Positions 25,753-36,900 of a stretch of 64,000 bases of DNA are shown here, piece after piece. Each line of letters starts with the position of its first letter. Position 1 is the first letter of the stretch. This stretch comes from Marinobacter halophilus (GTDB lineage Bacteria; Pseudomonadota; Gammaproteobacteria; Pseudomonadales; Oleiphilaceae). The notes under the pieces are model-generated. The model made no database searches and was not told the origin of the DNA. It saw only the letters and a program-made list of their open reading frames with translations. The stretch lies in NCBI RefSeq assembly GCF_003007685.1, contig NZ_PXNN01000006.1, positions 124,001-188,000 of the forward strand, written 5' to 3'. The translations under genes and the position numbers were made by a program.

Positions 25753-26751
25753 ATGCAGGACAATCGCTTACAGCATGCACAGATCTACACCGATTTCAGC
25801 GGCCTCAATGCGCTGAAAACCCAGGCCCGCTCTGACAAAGAAGCGGCTCTGGAGCAGGTGGCTCAGCAGTTTGAGAGTCTGTTCCTGGCTGAAATGCTGA
25901 AATCCATGCGCAAAGCGGGCGATGTCTTTGCGGAAGGCAACTACCTGAACAGCAACGAATCCGAGTTTTATCGCGATATGTTTGATAGTCAGGTCAGCCT
26001 GAGCATGGCCAACGGCAGCGGTACCGGCCTGGCCGAAGCCTTGGTGCGGCAGCTGAGTCGGGATGTCCCGGGGATGGACAATCAGGGTGGACGGCTCGCA
26101 GGCCACAAAGCCAGCCTTGCGGATTACGACCGGAGTGTGCCGGCTATCTCCCGCAACTTGCCTGAACAAATGAAAGCGGTTGAGGAAGTGGCCCGGTCGG
26201 TCAGTTCCGAAAAGTCCGATACAGTCAGCAATGTTGCCGTTGAGTTGCCGCTGTCATTCGAGTCTCCGGAGCAGTTTGTCAGCCAGCTTATGCCGTTTGC
26301 CCAGCGCATCGGCAAGGAAAGCAGCATAGACCCTCGTCTGATGGTAGCCCAGGCGGCGCTCGAAACCGGGTGGGGGCGCCACATGATCAAGGGCGACGGC
26401 GACCAGCCCAGCTTCAATTTGTTCGGTATTAAGGCCGATACCCGCTGGGGTGGCGATGCAGTGTCCATCACCACCACCGAATTCCGGGATGGCGTTCCGA
26501 TGAAAGAGCGGGCGGACTTCCGGGCCTATCCGGATTACGAGGCCAGCTTCCGGGACTATGTGGATTTTCTGAACAGTAACCCCCGCTATCGCGACGTGCT
26601 TGCCTCGGCAGATGAGCCTGAGGTGTTCGCAGACAAACTGCAGGAAGCAGGTTACGCAACCGATCCGGAGTATGGCTCCAAAATACGCCGGATTATGAAC
26701 AGAGATTCTCTGATGACGCTGTCACAAAACAGCGACGTGCCAAGGGAGTAA
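25753..26751 (+). CDS. flgJ: Bifunctional rod-cap/peptidoglycan hydrolase FlgJ
   Basis: A 332-residue two-domain protein. The N-terminal rod-cap domain (QQFESLFLAEMLKSMRKAGD) promotes rod assembly. The C-terminal glucosaminidase domain (about residues 170-325) cuts peptidoglycan so that the rod can pass; DPRLMVAQAALETGWGRHMI contains the catalytic Glu region. The domain order is that of beta- and gammaproteobacterial FlgJ. ATG 25753 is chosen over TTG 25747. The middle linker is rich in Ser, Glu and Val. Confidence 0.96.
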   Translation: MQDNRLQHAQIYTDFSGLNALKTQARSDKEAALEQVAQQFESLFLAEMLKSMRKAGDVFAEGNYLNSNESEFYRDMFDSQVSLSMANGSGTGLAEALVRQLSRDVPGMDNQGGRLAGHKASLADYDRSVPAISRNLPEQMKAVEEVARSVSSEKSDTVSNVAVELPLSFESPEQFVSQLMPFAQRIGKESSIDPRLMVAQAALETGWGRHMIKGDGDQPSFNLFGIKADTRWGGDAVSITTTEFRDGVPMKERADFRAYPDYEASFRDYVDFLNSNPRYRDVLASADEPEVFADKLQEAGYATDPEYGSKIRRIMNRDSLMTLSQNSDVPRE

Positions 26752-26757
26752 AGCATC

Positions 26758-28788
26758 ATGGCAGGTTTGATCGGTATCGGTTTGACCGGGGTGCTCAGTC
26801 ATCAGACGGCGCTGAACACCACGGGTAATAATATTACCAACGCCAACACCCCGGGCTACAGTCGCCAGGAAGTGCAATTCGACACCCAGGAAGGCCGCCG
26901 TACAGGCGCGGGAACCATTGGCAGCGGCGTTTCCATTACCAATATTCGCCGGTTGGCGGACGAATACCTGACCCAGCAGGTCAGGGAAGACAGCACCCTG
27001 TTCGGCGAGCAGAATGCCCTTAACTCAGAGCTGACACGCCTGGACAATCTGTTGGGTGGGGAAAGCACGGGGCTTAACAGCGCATTGAATAACTTCTTTG
27101 CTGCTCTGCAGAATGCGGCCGAAGACCCGACTTCTTTGCCTCAGCGCCAACTGGTGTTGAGCGAGGCCCAGCAGGTAGTCAATCGCTTTCAGGCCCTTAA
27201 TCAGGAGTTTATCCAGCAGCGGGAGTCGGTGAAGACCCAGATGCAGCAGGGCGTAAAAGACGCCAACTCGTTGCTGAACAGCATTGCCGATTTGAATCTT
27301 GCTATTTCCGAGTCGCCCGGACTGGCCCAGGGCAAAATGCCCCTCGAGTTGATGGACCAGCGTGATGAGAAGCTCAGGGAACTCTCTGCACTGGTTGGCA
27401 TTCGTGTCAGTGCCATGGAGGGGAGCCAGGTGAACGTATCTCTGGCCAACGGCCTGTCGCTGGTTACCGGTGCCAACGCTGCGCAATTTGCCACCCGAAC
27501 CAGTGCTGAAGATCCTACCCGCCTGGAATTCACACTGACCAACAGTGGCAGAACCACTCAGGTGGACGAGCAGATCAACGGCGGCAAGCTGGGTGGTTTG
27601 CGCAAGTTTGATGATGATGCGCTCAAGCCGGCCTTCGATGAACTGGGCCGGCTGGCCATGGCGCTGTCGGCCTCGATGAACCAGCAGCACGAAATCGGCA
27701 TGGATCTCGAGGGCGATCTGGGCAGCAACTTCTTTACCGACATCAATGGCATCGAGCTGCAGCGCAGCCGTGTGGTGGCCAACGCCAATAACGCAGCACC
27801 GAAAACCAGTCTGCTGGCGGTTGAAATAACCGACAGCAGCCAGTTGCCTGCCGGCACCTGGACGCTTCAGTTCAGCGGGGATGGTAAGGATTTTGAGCTG
27901 ATTGATGCAGTAACCGGAAAAACGGTGAACCAGGGCCGCCTGCCAGATCCCGTGCAGTCTGAAATTACCATGCCCGGGTTCACTGTTCGCGTTGAAGGCG
28001 GGCAGTTCAACGCCGGCGACAAATTCCTGATTCAGCCCAGTCGGAATGCTGCAGAAAACATCGCACTGAATGTGTTGCGGGAAGAGGACCTGGCCTTTGC
28101 CAGCCCGATCAGAACCAGTGCGGGCGAAAGCAATCTGGGTAATGCGCAAATCAATCAGGGCAAGATGCTGAATGTTCGTAACCCGAACACCAATGCCTTG
28201 TTGCCTGGATTTGAGACTCGTGGTGAGTTGGCTAACGGCCCTTTGGAGATTCGTTTCAGCAATGACGGTACCGACATCACCTACACCATCTTTGATCGCG
28301 CTAATAATCCGGTGGGTCCGGCTGATCAGGCCTACAACGCCCAGCAGATCAACACCATCTTCAGCAATGATCCGGCGGCGGGCGACCTCTATCAGGGCTA
28401 TCAGTTTGAAATGACCGGCGAGCCCGCAGACGGCGATCAGTTTGTCATCCGCTACAACAGTAACGGCGTCTCCGACAACCGCAATGCTGAACTGCTGGCG
28501 TCGCTGGGCACCGCCAATACGTTGAACAATGGCCAGCAGAGTTTTACCGAAGGCTATGCCGGTCTGGTTGAGGACATTGGTGTAAAAACTCGCCAGAGCC
28601 AGCTCGACATGAGTGCGGGCAAGACATTGCTGGAGCAGTCTACCAACCAGCGCGAATCCATTTCCGGAGTCAACCTGGACGAAGAAGCAGGCAAGCTGAT
28701 CCAGTACCAGGCAGCCTATAATGCTTCGGCACAGGTGATGTCGGTAGCGCAGGACCTGTTCAACACGTTGCTGCAGAGCTTCCGGTAA
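26758..28788 (+). CDS. flgK: Flagellar hook-associated protein FlgK (HAP1)
   Basis: A 676-residue hook-filament junction protein, long compared with the approximately 550 residues of enteric FlgK but similar to Pseudomonas. The N-terminus GIGLTGVLSHQTALNTTGNN and TPGYSRQEVQFDTQEG are conserved, as is the C-terminal end (GVNLDEEAGKLIQYQAAYNA then SAQVMSVAQDLFNTLL). The central part carries extra exposed domains. It starts six bases after flgJ and is followed by flgL 15 bases later. Confidence 0.96.
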   Translation: MAGLIGIGLTGVLSHQTALNTTGNNITNANTPGYSRQEVQFDTQEGRRTGAGTIGSGVSITNIRRLADEYLTQQVREDSTLFGEQNALNSELTRLDNLLGGESTGLNSALNNFFAALQNAAEDPTSLPQRQLVLSEAQQVVNRFQALNQEFIQQRESVKTQMQQGVKDANSLLNSIADLNLAISESPGLAQGKMPLELMDQRDEKLRELSALVGIRVSAMEGSQVNVSLANGLSLVTGANAAQFATRTSAEDPTRLEFTLTNSGRTTQVDEQINGGKLGGLRKFDDDALKPAFDELGRLAMALSASMNQQHEIGMDLEGDLGSNFFTDINGIELQRSRVVANANNAAPKTSLLAVEITDSSQLPAGTWTLQFSGDGKDFELIDAVTGKTVNQGRLPDPVQSEITMPGFTVRVEGGQFNAGDKFLIQPSRNAAENIALNVLREEDLAFASPIRTSAGESNLGNAQINQGKMLNVRNPNTNALLPGFETRGELANGPLEIRFSNDGTDITYTIFDRANNPVGPADQAYNAQQINTIFSNDPAAGDLYQGYQFEMTGEPADGDQFVIRYNSNGVSDNRNAELLASLGTANTLNNGQQSFTEGYAGLVEDIGVKTRQSQLDMSAGKTLLEQSTNQRESISGVNLDEEAGKLIQYQAAYNASAQVMSVAQDLFNTLLQSFR

Positions 28789-28803
28789 GGTGAGGTAAGT
28801 AAA

Positions 28804-30036
28804 ATGATCCGGATTTCATCTCAACAGATTTTTTCGGGCGGCATCAGTCGGATGCAGGAAGTAAACGCCGATCTGGTGAAAACCCAGCAGCAGCTATCCA
28901 CTGGCAAGCGGGTCAATAAACCATCCGATGACCCGGTTGCGGCAGCGCGCATTCTCAAGCTCGATCAGGAAGTAAAACGGATTGAGACCTATGAGCGCAA
29001 CGCTAATCTGGCGGACAACCGGCTGAAACAGGAAGAAAGCACTCTGGCCAGTGCGGTGGATATTATTCAGCGAGTAAGGGAACTGACGGTGCAGGCGGGT
29101 AACGGCTCGTTGTCTGCAAACGACCGGATGTCCATTTCTTCGGAACTGAAAGAACGCCTGGGCCAGCTGGCCAATGTGGCCAATACCCGGGATGCCTCCG
29201 GTGAGTATATCTTTAGCGGTTTTCAGGGTAGCACGCCGGCCTTCGCCAAGGATGCTTCTGGCGCCTGGACTTATCAGGGTGACGAAGGTCAGCGGGTTCT
29301 GGAAATCGACGATGGCGTAACGGTGCCCATCAGTGATCACGGCAAGGGGATTTTCGTGAATATACCGGCAACCATTTCTGTCAAAGAAAGCGACAGTGTT
29401 GATGGTTACGTCTCGGGGCTTGAATTATTCGCGCCACAGGATCTCGAGGATGCGTTCAGTCCGGCTGTCCCAAATGATTTAACGATTACTGTGGTAGACG
29501 CCGCAGGCACGCTGTCAATAACCGCAAATGGCGGAACTCTGGACCTCACACCTACGCCAGCGCCAACGGTGGGGGAGCCATTTGAAGTGTCCGGCATTGC
29601 GCTGACAGTTAACGATGCAGTATTTAATGCAGATCCTACATTAACTGACTCGTTCACCATTGGTGTCAGCGATAAACAATCCATTTTCGGCACCATCGAA
29701 AAGCTGGTTGCCGGCCTGGAAGGGATCGATAAGGCCACACTCAAAACTAGCGCGGAATACGACGCGCTGATTGCGGAGTCGCTGGCCAACCTGGATAACG
29801 GCCAAGAATCCATCTTGCTTAAACAGACACAGCTCGGCGGAAGGCTGAATGCCGTAGAGTCCACCACTGCGTTTCTGGAAGACTCTGGCCTTTACTCCAA
29901 AGAAATCCGCTCTCAGTTGCAGGACGTGGACTACGCCGAGGCGATCAGCAATCTGAGCTTCCAGAGCTTCGTATTGCAGGCGGCTCAACAGTCCTTTGCC
30001 CAGATTTCCAGGCTGTCGTTGTTCGATCGGCTGTAA
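28804..30036 (+). CDS. flgL: Flagellar hook-associated protein FlgL (HAP3)
   Basis: A 410-residue junction protein with flagellin-like termini: MIRISSQQIFSGGISRMQEV and QQQLSTGKRVNKPSDDPVAA at the N-terminus and DYAEAISNLSFQSFVLQAAQ at the C-terminus. Residues about 195-290 form a Thr/Asp/Pro-rich insert (including LDLTPTPAPTVGEPFE) that is likely exposed. It is the last gene of the flagellar run; a tRNA promoter begins about 40 bases downstream and no strong terminator was seen between. Confidence 0.96.
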   Translation: MIRISSQQIFSGGISRMQEVNADLVKTQQQLSTGKRVNKPSDDPVAAARILKLDQEVKRIETYERNANLADNRLKQEESTLASAVDIIQRVRELTVQAGNGSLSANDRMSISSELKERLGQLANVANTRDASGEYIFSGFQGSTPAFAKDASGAWTYQGDEGQRVLEIDDGVTVPISDHGKGIFVNIPATISVKESDSVDGYVSGLELFAPQDLEDAFSPAVPNDLTITVVDAAGTLSITANGGTLDLTPTPAPTVGEPFEVSGIALTVNDAVFNADPTLTDSFTIGVSDKQSIFGTIEKLVAGLEGIDKATLKTSAEYDALIAESLANLDNGQESILLKQTQLGGRLNAVESTTAFLEDSGLYSKEIRSQLQDVDYAEAISNLSFQSFVLQAAQQSFAQISRLSLFDRL

Positions 30037-30074
30037 TTCACTGAGGCGGTGGGTGATTTTGCTTGCTGCCCTGG

Positions 30075-30102
30075 TTGCTTTCAGGCTCAGGCTCAGTATA
30101 AT
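30075..30102 (+). promoter_or_regulatory. Sigma-70 promoter of tRNA-Leu
   Basis: TTGCTT (30075-30080) and a perfect TATAAT (30097-30102) are 16 bases apart; the tRNA begins 16 bases after the -10 box. Confidence 0.75.
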
Positions 30103-30117
30103 CCTCCACTCTCTGAT

Positions 30118-30204
30118 GGCGGCGTGGTGAAATTGGTAGACACGACGGATTCAAAATCCGTTGGGGTAAAACCCGTGGCGGTTCGAGTCCGCCCGCCGCT
30201 ACCA
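30118..30204 (+). tRNA. tRNA-Leu (anticodon CAA)
   Basis: An 87-base class II tRNA with CCA encoded. The anticodon stem ACGGA/TCCGT holds the loop TTCAAAA with anticodon CAA at 30152-30154, reading UUG. The long variable arm, GGTAGAC in the D loop, GTTCGAGTC in the T arm and discriminator A73 are all leucine features. Six acceptor pairs are Watson-Crick; the first pair, G1 with U72, is a wobble pair. It has its own promoter and precedes queA. Confidence 0.95.
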
Positions 30205-30244
30205 CTTATTGGCCGCAACTTGCGGCATCGTGAATAGCCGGCCC

Positions 30245-32481
<2,237 letters not shown>

Positions 32482-32522
32482 TCACCTTTTACTCAAGACT
32501 AGTCAATAAACGGAGAACCTGA

Positions 32523-32882
32523 ATGAAATCAATCAAACTGCTTATCGCCGGTCTGCTGTCCATGATGCCTGCACTCGCTATGGCACAAGACGGTGGCCAG
32601 GGCATGAGTGTAGTGGGTCAGATCATCTTCTTCGCCGGCTTTATTCTGATTTTTTACTTCCTGATCTGGCGCCCGCAGTCCAAGCGCGCCAAAGAACATA
32701 AAAATCTGATGTCTGGCCTGAACAAGGGTGACGAAGTGGTCACCTCTGGTGGCGTAGCGGGCCGTATCACCAAAGTGTCTGACGACTTCATCATTCTGGA
32801 AGTTGCCGACAACGTCGAGATCAAGGTCCAGAAAGTAGCTGTGGGCGCGGCTCTTCCCAAGGGCACTCTAAAAGATATCTGA
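32523..32882 (+). CDS. yajC: Preprotein translocase accessory subunit YajC
   Basis: A 119-residue single-pass inner-membrane protein that associates with SecDF and SecYEG. One hydrophobic segment (IIFFAGFILIFYFLIWRPQS) is followed by the conserved cytoplasmic KGDEVVTSGGVAGRITKV. The N-terminus carries a hydrophobic stretch MKSIKLLIAGLLSMMPALAM that may be a signal peptide-like first segment. It sits in the classic queA-tgt-yajC-secD-secF order. Confidence 0.96.
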   Translation: MKSIKLLIAGLLSMMPALAMAQDGGQGMSVVGQIIFFAGFILIFYFLIWRPQSKRAKEHKNLMSGLNKGDEVVTSGGVAGRITKVSDDFIILEVADNVEIKVQKVAVGAALPKGTLKDI

Positions 32883-32976
32883 GCCGGTCTCTGAACGGGC
32901 GCTGCAATGAGGCGCCCGCTTTCTATTATTGGCTGAAACACCAAGGCCGGCGGCGTTGCCGGCTCGAAGGATTCTC

Positions 32977-34851
32977 ATGCTGAACAAGTATCCGCTCTGG
33001 AAGAACCTGATTATCGTGTTCGCGCTGATTATCGGGTTCATTTATGCCTTACCGAATTTCTTCCCTGATGATTACGCCATACAGGTCACCGGTGCCCGTG
33101 GCAGTACTGAGGTAGATCAGCGAGTGCTGGACCAGGCCCTCGGTGCGCTCGAAAGCCGCGGTATTGAAGTCAAGGCAAGCGCGCTCGAAGATCGCAATGC
33201 ACTGATTCGTCTGAGTAATTCGGACGATCAACTGCGGGCGCGGCCGGCTGTACAGGCGGTTCTTGGCAACGATTACCTGGTCGCGCTAAATATGGCGCCA
33301 TCCACGCCCCAATGGCTGCGCAGTCTGGGTGCGGGGCCAATGAAGCTGGGTCTCGACTTGCGGGGTGGTGTTCATTTCCTGTTGGAAGTGGATATGGAAA
33401 CCGCCGTCGGCCAGCGTCTTGAGGCGTTGTCAGGGCAGATCAAGAGGGAGCTTCGGGAGGAGCGGATTCGCTACCGGGGTGGTGACGTGCAGGGAGACCG
33501 GGACATTGTGCTGAGTTTCCGTGACACCGACGCCCGCAGTGAAGCGTTTGACCTTGTTCGTCAGCAGTATAACGAGTTTCTTCTGAGCGAAAGCACTCAA
33601 AATGGTGAGTTTCTGGTCACCCTGACTTTGTCAGAGGGTGAAGTGCGGTCGATACAGGAGTACGCGCTTGAGCAGAACCTGACCACCATCCGGAACCGTG
33701 TTAATGAATTGGGTGTTGCCGAACCACTGGTGCAGCGCCAAGGTACGGATCGCATCATCGTCGAGTTGCCGGGCGTGCAGGATACCGCTCAGGCAAAACG
33801 GATATTGGGTGCTACGGCCAACCTCGAATTCCGGATGGAGGCGCGTCAGGATACGCCATCGGCGGAAACCGAAGAGTTCAGTTTCCGTGATACGCCACAG
33901 CGCAACGCTCGGCTTGAACGGGACGTCATTGCCACCGGTAATAACGTCGCCAATGCCCAGCAGGCGTTTGATGAAAACGGGCAGCCTCAGGTTAATATCA
34001 CCATGGATTCCGTTGGTGGTGATCTGATGAACCGGGCAACCCGCAATAACGTTGGTCGTCGCATGGCGGTCTTGTTCATCGAGTTCCGCACGGAAACCGA
34101 GACCCGTGAGGTTGATGGCGAGATTGAGCAAACCGAGAAGCGGGTTATTGAAAAAGGCCTGATCAGTCTGGCAACGGTGCAGTCTGCTCTGGGGAGCAGC
34201 TTCCGGATTACCGGACTGGACTCCATTCCTGAAGCGGCGGAACTGGCCTTGTTGCTGAGAGCTGGCGCGTTGGCGGCCCCCATGTATTTTGTTCAGGAAC
34301 GGACCATCGGGCCAAGCCTCGGTCAGAAGAACATTGACGCGGGTGTTATGTCTGTGGCCTTCGGTTTCGCACTGGTACTGCTCTACATGCTGGTGTTCTA
34401 CCGAGGCTTCGGGATGGTGGCGAACGTTTCACTGACCCTGAACCTGATGTTGTTGCTGGCTTGTATGTCGATTTTGTCGGCTACGCTGACCTTGCCAGGT
34501 ATCGCCGGTATTGTTCTGACGGTCGGCATGGCGGTTGATGCGAACGTTCTGATTTTCGAACGTATTAAGGAAGAGCTCAAGACCGGGGTGTCGCCACAAA
34601 ATGCCATCAACTCAGGTTACGGGCGAGCCTTCGTCTCAATCGTTGATGCCAACATTACAACGTTACTGGTGGCGGTGATTCTGTTTGCTATGGGCTCTGG
34701 CCCGGTTAAAGGCTTCGCGATTACCCTGTGCATCGGTATTCTGACGTCCATGTTTTGTGGACTTGTGGTCAGTCGCGCCATGGTGAACGTTGTCTACGGC
34801 GGCCGCAGGGTCGAGAAATTGTCGATCGGGGGGAAGCTGGCTAATGGCTGA
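32977..34851 (+). CDS. secD: Protein translocase subunit SecD
   Basis: A 624-residue inner-membrane protein that uses the proton-motive force to assist late protein export. An N-terminal membrane segment is followed by a large periplasmic P1 domain (LGLDLRGGVHFLLEVDMETA is the conserved D1 region) and five C-terminal membrane segments with GMAVDANVLIFERIKEEL, the SecD D5-D6 signature. ATG 32977 is chosen for its GAAGGA ribosome-binding site and the typical MLNKYPLWKN start. It overlaps secF by eight bases. Confidence 0.97.
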   Translation: MLNKYPLWKNLIIVFALIIGFIYALPNFFPDDYAIQVTGARGSTEVDQRVLDQALGALESRGIEVKASALEDRNALIRLSNSDDQLRARPAVQAVLGNDYLVALNMAPSTPQWLRSLGAGPMKLGLDLRGGVHFLLEVDMETAVGQRLEALSGQIKRELREERIRYRGGDVQGDRDIVLSFRDTDARSEAFDLVRQQYNEFLLSESTQNGEFLVTLTLSEGEVRSIQEYALEQNLTTIRNRVNELGVAEPLVQRQGTDRIIVELPGVQDTAQAKRILGATANLEFRMEARQDTPSAETEEFSFRDTPQRNARLERDVIATGNNVANAQQAFDENGQPQVNITMDSVGGDLMNRATRNNVGRRMAVLFIEFRTETETREVDGEIEQTEKRVIEKGLISLATVQSALGSSFRITGLDSIPEAAELALLLRAGALAAPMYFVQERTIGPSLGQKNIDAGVMSVAFGFALVLLYMLVFYRGFGMVANVSLTLNLMLLLACMSILSATLTLPGIAGIVLTVGMAVDANVLIFERIKEELKTGVSPQNAINSGYGRAFVSIVDANITTLLVAVILFAMGSGPVKGFAITLCIGILTSMFCGLVVSRAMVNVVYGGRRVEKLSIGGKLANG

Positions 34852-35797
34852 TATACAGAAGCAACCATTTGATTTTATGGGTTTTCGAAAGATTGCTTCC
34901 GCACTTTCGATCGCTCTTGTGGTGGTATCCATAGTGCTGTTGGGTGTTCGTGGCCTGAACTATGGTATGGATTTCACCGGCGGAACCTCTGTCGAACTGG
35001 AATATGCCGAGGCCCCGAGCCTCGATAACATCAAAACCACGATGACAGACGCAGGCTACGAACAGTACGTTGTTCAGAATTTTGGTTCTGACACCACTAT
35101 CCTGATCCGTATGGCTGAAGCTGAGAACGATCAGCTAGCCCGCGAAGTCACAGCTTTATTGTCGTCAAGTGGCGCCGAACTGGAGTTGGTGGGTTCAGAG
35201 TTTGTCGGTTCCCAGGTTGGGGAAGAACTGAAGGAAGACAGTGGCCTGGGCTTGTTGATCGCACTGGCCGTAGTTCTGATCTATGTCGGTATGCGCTTTC
35301 AGTTCAAGTTTGGCATCGCGTCGGTTATTCCACTCGCGCACGATGTGATCATTGTTCTGGGGATGTTCGCATTGTTTCAGTGGACCTTTGATCTGACGGT
35401 GTTGGCTGCGTTGCTGGCTGTGATCGGCTACTCCCTGAACGACACTATTGTTGTGGCGGATCGTATCCGGGAGAACTTCCGGAAAATGCGCGTAGGAGAG
35501 CCCTGGGATATCATCAACGAATCCATTCACCAGACTATTACCCGAACAATCAATACCTCTGGAACCACGCTGGTGGTGCTGCTGGCGCTGTATTTCTTTG
35601 GTGGTGAGGCGATCAATAACTTCGCTATCGCGCTGATTATCGGTGTCGTAGTGGGTACCTATTCCTCCATCTATGTGTCTGCGAACATGCTGATGGTTAT
35701 GGGTGTCACCCGTGAAGATCTGATGGTTCCGGCCAAAGAAGGGTCAGCGGAAGAGATTGAAGAAGAGCAGCCACCGGAATGGCTGAACCGGATGTGA
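34844..35797 (+). CDS. secF: Protein translocase subunit SecF
   Basis: A 317-residue partner of SecD with six membrane segments. GLNYGMDFTGGTSVELEY is the conserved first periplasmic motif and AVIGYSLNDTIVVADRIREN is the D4-region signature. Translation starts at ATG 34844 inside the end of secD. The C-terminal cytoplasmic tail is acidic (AEEIEEEQPPEW). The operon is closed by a hairpin and a strong terminator. Confidence 0.97.
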   Translation: MADIQKQPFDFMGFRKIASALSIALVVVSIVLLGVRGLNYGMDFTGGTSVELEYAEAPSLDNIKTTMTDAGYEQYVVQNFGSDTTILIRMAEAENDQLAREVTALLSSSGAELELVGSEFVGSQVGEELKEDSGLGLLIALAVVLIYVGMRFQFKFGIASVIPLAHDVIIVLGMFALFQWTFDLTVLAALLAVIGYSLNDTIVVADRIRENFRKMRVGEPWDIINESIHQTITRTINTSGTTLVVLLALYFFGGEAINNFAIALIIGVVVGTYSSIYVSANMLMVMGVTREDLMVPAKEGSAEEIEEEQPPEWLNRM

Positions 35798-35802
35798 GAA
35801 TG

Positions 35803-35829
35803 TTATGCCGGGCCTGGGTCCCGGCATAA
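35803..35829 (+). terminator. Hairpin after secF
   Basis: TTATGCCGGG (35803-35812) pairs exactly with CCCGGCATAA (35820-35829), seven-base loop, followed by AAG rather than a T-run. It precedes a full terminator and may protect the 3' end. Confidence 0.5.
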
Positions 35830-35842
35830 AAGTTCCGGAACA

Positions 35843-35879
35843 AAAAAAACCGCCAATCTGTGAAGATGGCGGTTTTTTT
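35843..35879. terminator. Bidirectional Rho-independent terminator
   Basis: A-run plus CCGCCA (35843-35855) pairs with TGGCGG plus T-run (35867-35879). It lies between secF (plus) and the suhB homologue (minus) and serves both. Confidence 0.92.
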
Positions 35880-35896
35880 GTGCTCCCGAAGACGGT

Positions 35897-36697
35897 CTAT
35901 CGGGGCAGGCGACCCCGAAAGGGGTGCAGCAGTTTCAGGATTTCACGGAACAGCTTCGGGTTGGCTACGATCAGTTGACGGGCGTTACCGGTGGAGGGAT
36001 TGCCCGAGAAATCACCGGTCAGCGCGCCAGACTCCATGGCCAGGGTTACACCAAGGTCGAGGTCAGCGGGTTGCGGCCGAAAAATGACCGCGGCGTCCAG
36101 CAAGCCGGCAGATACCCGGGCAATGTCCAGTACTACGCAGCCGGAGGTGCGGAACATGCCGGTTTCTCGAGCCAGGGTAGCTGCCATGTCTCCCCAGATC
36201 ATCGGGTCGTCGCCTTGACGAGCCTGATCCAGGAGGTTGGTGGCAAGTGCCGATCTGGCAGGCATTTTGATGTCTGATGCCCGCACGCGGCGGCTGTTCA
36301 GGGCAGCACCATGACCACGGCTGGCGGAGTATTCTTCTCCGGTGACCGGGTTAACCAGAAGCAGGTTCTCGGTGCGATTGTTCTTTTTCTGGGACAAGGC
36401 CAGAGCAAATTCCGGAATGCCACGGACAAAGTTATCACGACCGAGAACCGGAAAAATGTGCCAGCTTCTGTCGCTGCCACCGGCGTCTGCTTCTCCCATT
36501 GGTGCGATGGTGTGATCTTTATAGGCCTTCGTCAGTTGCTCGGCAAAGTTGTCGTAGATGGACTGCTCAACCCGTTCCAGCTGCTGGTAACGGTCGGTCT
36601 CATCTTTGCCGTTGGGTTCCTGTCGCTCAAAATGTGCTTTCAGGTAGTCGGATCCCTGGCGGGCAACGCGCAGGGCCATTTTAATTGCTGGTTGCAT
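35897..36697 (-). CDS. suhB: SuhB / inositol monophosphatase homologue lacking the catalytic motif
   Basis: A 266-residue protein of the IMPase fold. The start MQPAIKMALRVARQGSDYLK, the ASRGHGAALNSRRVRAS region, FRTSGCVVLDIARVSAG and LIVANPKLFREIL align by eye with SuhB. However, the metal-binding WIVDPLDGTTNF element reads WHIFPVLGRDNFVRG, the upstream GEE glutamate pair reads GEADAGG, and the WDxAAG motif reads PADLDLG. Phosphatase activity is therefore unlikely. SuhB's other role, in the Nus rRNA antitermination complex, does not need catalysis. It is divergent from trmJ, as in Pseudomonas. Confidence 0.88.
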   Translation of the reverse strand: MQPAIKMALRVARQGSDYLKAHFERQEPNGKDETDRYQQLERVEQSIYDNFAEQLTKAYKDHTIAPMGEADAGGSDRSWHIFPVLGRDNFVRGIPEFALALSQKKNNRTENLLLVNPVTGEEYSASRGHGAALNSRRVRASDIKMPARSALATNLLDQARQGDDPMIWGDMAATLARETGMFRTSGCVVLDIARVSAGLLDAAVIFRPQPADLDLGVTLAMESGALTGDFSGNPSTGNARQLIVANPKLFREILKLLHPFRGRLPR

Positions 36698-36900
36698 CTG
36701 AGAGTTCGTTATCCGGGTGTGTTAAGGCCGGGCATGATAGCAAAAACTACCAGCGGTTGTCTGTTTTTTGGCTCAGCAAAAGCACGGATGTCACTGGGTC
36801 TCGGGGTTGTTGCGGCATATCCGGAGGGCGGGCATGTTCTTATTTCTGCTATCATTCATCTCCTTCATTTAAAGATCTTACACTTATAGGCCTGATGACC

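Noticed and set aside
27025-28149. A 374-codon minus-strand open frame opposite flgK
   Set aside because: Antisense to a clear FlgK coding region, low-complexity composition, no ribosome-binding site noticed.
30049-30237. A 62-codon plus-strand frame across the tRNA-Leu gene
   Set aside because: It reads straight through a complete tRNA and its promoter.
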